Of a stretch of DNA of 7,657 nt, positions 7,223 through 7,657 are shown piece after piece (positions within the stretch are counted from its first letter, which is position 1; each line of letters starts with the position of its first letter). The notes under the pieces are model-generated. The model made no database searches. It had not been told where the DNA came from and saw nothing but the letters and a program-made list of their open reading frames with translations. The translations under genes were made by a program, and so were the position numbers. The stretch spans positions 1 to 7,657 of the forward strand of contig JALUTL010000413.1 of NCBI GenBank assembly GCA_027016475.1, given 5' to 3'. The DNA comes from Candidatus Heimdallarchaeota archaeon (GTDB taxonomy: Archaea > Asgardarchaeota > Heimdallarchaeia > Heimdallarchaeales > Kariarchaeaceae).

Positions 7223-7252
7223 CATCAGAGTATTGAAGAGAGTACTCTGATG
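7223..7252. repeat. Perfect inverted repeat, 10-bp arms with 10-nt loop
   Basis: CATCAGAGTA (7223-7232) is exactly complementary to TACTCTGATG (7243-7252) around the loop TTGAAGAGAG. It lies 56 bp after the beta-helix stop, between convergent genes, which suggests a transcript 3'-end hairpin. However, no T-run follows it on the plus strand; the nearby tract is A7 (7257-7263), which is T7 only for minus-strand transcripts arriving from the tRNA side. Confidence 0.5.
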
Positions 7253-7343
7253 CCTGAAAAAAAGCATTAATGTTATCAAACACTCATACCTTCCTACCAA
7301 ATAAACCTGAATACGTTAAAGCTAAAACGCCAAGAATAGCTGC

Positions 7344-7349
7344 AAAAAA
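7344..7349 (-). terminator. Oligo-T terminator of the tRNA gene
   Basis: Six A residues on the plus strand give TTTTTT on the minus strand, directly after the discriminator base of the tRNA at 7350. Archaeal RNA polymerase terminates at such U-tracts without a hairpin. Confidence 0.6.
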
Positions 7350-7453
7350 TAGCCCTGCCCGGATTTTCAAGCCCTATCCCACAGGATAAGGGTTTTTGAA
7401 CCGGGGTCAACGGATCCAGAGTCCGCTATGATTGGCCACTACACCACAGGGCT
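7350..7453 (-). tRNA. tRNA-Gln (anticodon CUG) with a 31-nt intron in the T-loop
   Basis: The 5' end is at 7453. The acceptor stem AGCCCTG (7453-7447) pairs perfectly with CAGGGCT (7357-7351). The D-arm is GTGT...GGCCAATCAT. Anticodon stem GCGGA/TCCGT encloses the loop CTCTGGA with anticodon CTG at 7419-7417, reading codon CAG. The T-stem CCCGG (7405-7401) pairs with CCGGG (7362-7358). Between them, 38 nt replace the normal 7-nt T-loop. Removing 7364-7394 leaves TTCAAAT, a standard loop, and a mature tRNA of 73 nt with discriminator A at 7350. CCA is not encoded, which means it must be added after transcription. The A1-U72 start and overall sequence match archaeal tRNA-Gln. The anticodon loop itself has no intron. 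A T-tract follows immediately. It is transcribed towards the beta-helix gene. Confidence 0.93.
7364..7394 (-). other. tRNA intron (bulge-helix-bulge), noncanonical T-loop position (about 59/60)
   Basis: Around the two splice points the precursor can form TTCA (7400-7397) paired with TGAA (7369-7366), a 4-bp central helix. It is flanked by 3-nt bulges AAA (7396-7394) and AAT (7365-7363), with the T-stem on one side. On the other is an intron hairpin: CCC plus a bulged T, then TATCC, loop TGTG, GGATA and GGG. Cutting after the second base of each bulge joins TTCAAA to T and restores a 7-nt loop. This is the recognition motif of archaeal tRNA-splicing endonuclease. Noncanonical positions such as this generally need an enzyme form with broad specificity. 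Confidence 0.85.
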
Positions 7454-7478
7454 ATTTCTGAATGGAGATGGTATTTTG

Positions 7479-7496
7479 TTTTAGAAAAATGTTTCG
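7479..7496 (-). promoter_or_regulatory. Possible BRE/TATA promoter of the tRNA gene
   Basis: Read on the minus strand, CGAAACA (7496-7490) is followed by TTCTAAAA (7486-7479). The A/T box is centred about 29 nt before the tRNA 5' end at 7453, so transcription would start about 3 nt ahead of it. The purine-A-rich stretch before the box resembles an archaeal BRE. The box is not a strong consensus match. Confidence 0.35.
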
Positions 7497-7505
7497 ATTT
7501 GATGC

Positions 7506-7657
7506 TTATAGGTTTGCTGTAAGAGCTATGAGGGTGGCGATGTGCCTGATTGCTCTTTCGTAAAGGTCTGGGATGTCAAAAATTATTGATTTTGTATCTG
7601 AATTTTCTTCGAGGGAATCTTCATCCTCTTCATCGAATTCGTCATCATCGAGTACGC
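7506..7657 (-). CDS. C-terminal fragment of an unidentified acidic protein
   Basis: On the minus strand a frame is open from the window edge (first full codon at 7655-7653) to a TAA at 7508-7506, giving 49 residues. It begins with a run of Asp and Glu (13 of the first 17 residues), then a Ser/Asn/Thr linker, and ends with an apparently helical IFDIPDLYERAIRHIATLIA stretch and a short hydrophobic end. The coherent composition and the clean stop 52 bp before the tRNA support a real gene. It would be read in the same direction as the tRNA. The family is not recognisable from this tail; the rest lies outside the window. Confidence 0.5.
   Translation of the reverse strand, partial: VLDDDEFDEEDEDSLEENSDTKSIIFDIPDLYERAIRHIATLIALTANL

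Larger units (their letters stand above)
7168..7349. other. Convergent intergenic region
   Basis: This lies between the end of the beta-helix gene and the 3' end of the minus-strand tRNA. I see no open reading frame of note in either strand. It contains the inverted repeat at 7223-7252, an A7 tract (7257-7263) and the A6 tract next to the tRNA. Confidence 0.6.

Noticed and set aside
7350..7453. Reading the tRNA as a pseudogene with a disrupted T-arm
   Set aside because: The extra 31 nt forms a bulge-helix-bulge and its removal gives a complete 73-nt tRNA with intact stems, so an intron is the better explanation.
7501..7560. Short plus-strand frame near 7528-7563
   Set aside because: Only about a dozen codons, with no start context; the minus-strand acidic frame across the region is longer and more coherent.

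Overview
The window holds a run of four complete plus-strand genes, in order: a leucine-rich-repeat protein, a processive family 2 glycosyltransferase, an FAD-linked oxidase, and a surface-anchored parallel beta-helix protein. They are followed, in convergent orientation, by an intron-containing tRNA-Gln(CUG) gene and the C-terminal end of an unidentified acidic protein on the minus strand. The main body (about 480 to 7657) looks archaeal. The tRNA has a bulge-helix-bulge intron in an unusual place, the T-loop. Start codons lack clear Shine-Dalgarno sites but have TATA-like boxes about 24-26 nt upstream, as expected for leaderless archaeal mRNAs. The last large gene has the layout of an archaeal surface protein: N-terminal hydrophobic segment, NosD-like beta-helix, Ig-like domain, C-terminal membrane anchor. 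The mix of short-period LRR proteins and Ig-like surface proteins would fit an Asgard-type archaeon, but that placement is inference.

The left edge differs. Bases 1-300 are about 63% G+C by hand count (72% in the first 60 bases), against about 43-45% at 481-600. They encode, on the minus strand, the end of a protein with a PEP-CTERM sorting signal, a hallmark of Gram-negative bacteria. Its frame lacks a signal peptide and runs head-on into the LRR gene, with both frames open through the same DNA. The simplest reading is a chimeric assembly or a foreign fragment joined somewhere between about 330 and 470. The true N-terminus of the LRR protein is therefore uncertain.

Regions: 1-447 PEP-CTERM protein (minus); 334-1791 LRR protein; 1844-3646 glycosyltransferase; 3679-5337 FAD oxidase; 5422-7167 beta-helix protein; 7168-7349 convergent intergenic region with a perfect 10-bp-arm inverted repeat; 7350-7453 tRNA-Gln (minus); 7506-7657 partial acidic CDS (minus). 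The gaps between the plus-strand genes are short (52, 32 and 84 bp) and contain TATA-like boxes; two also hold dyad-symmetric sequences that could be operators. The glycosyltransferase and the beta-helix protein both point to the cell surface, but I see no evidence that all four genes form one pathway. I did not find a clear novel defence or mobile system. The most noteworthy items are the T-loop tRNA intron, the 27-bp palindrome before the beta-helix gene, and the composition break at the left edge.
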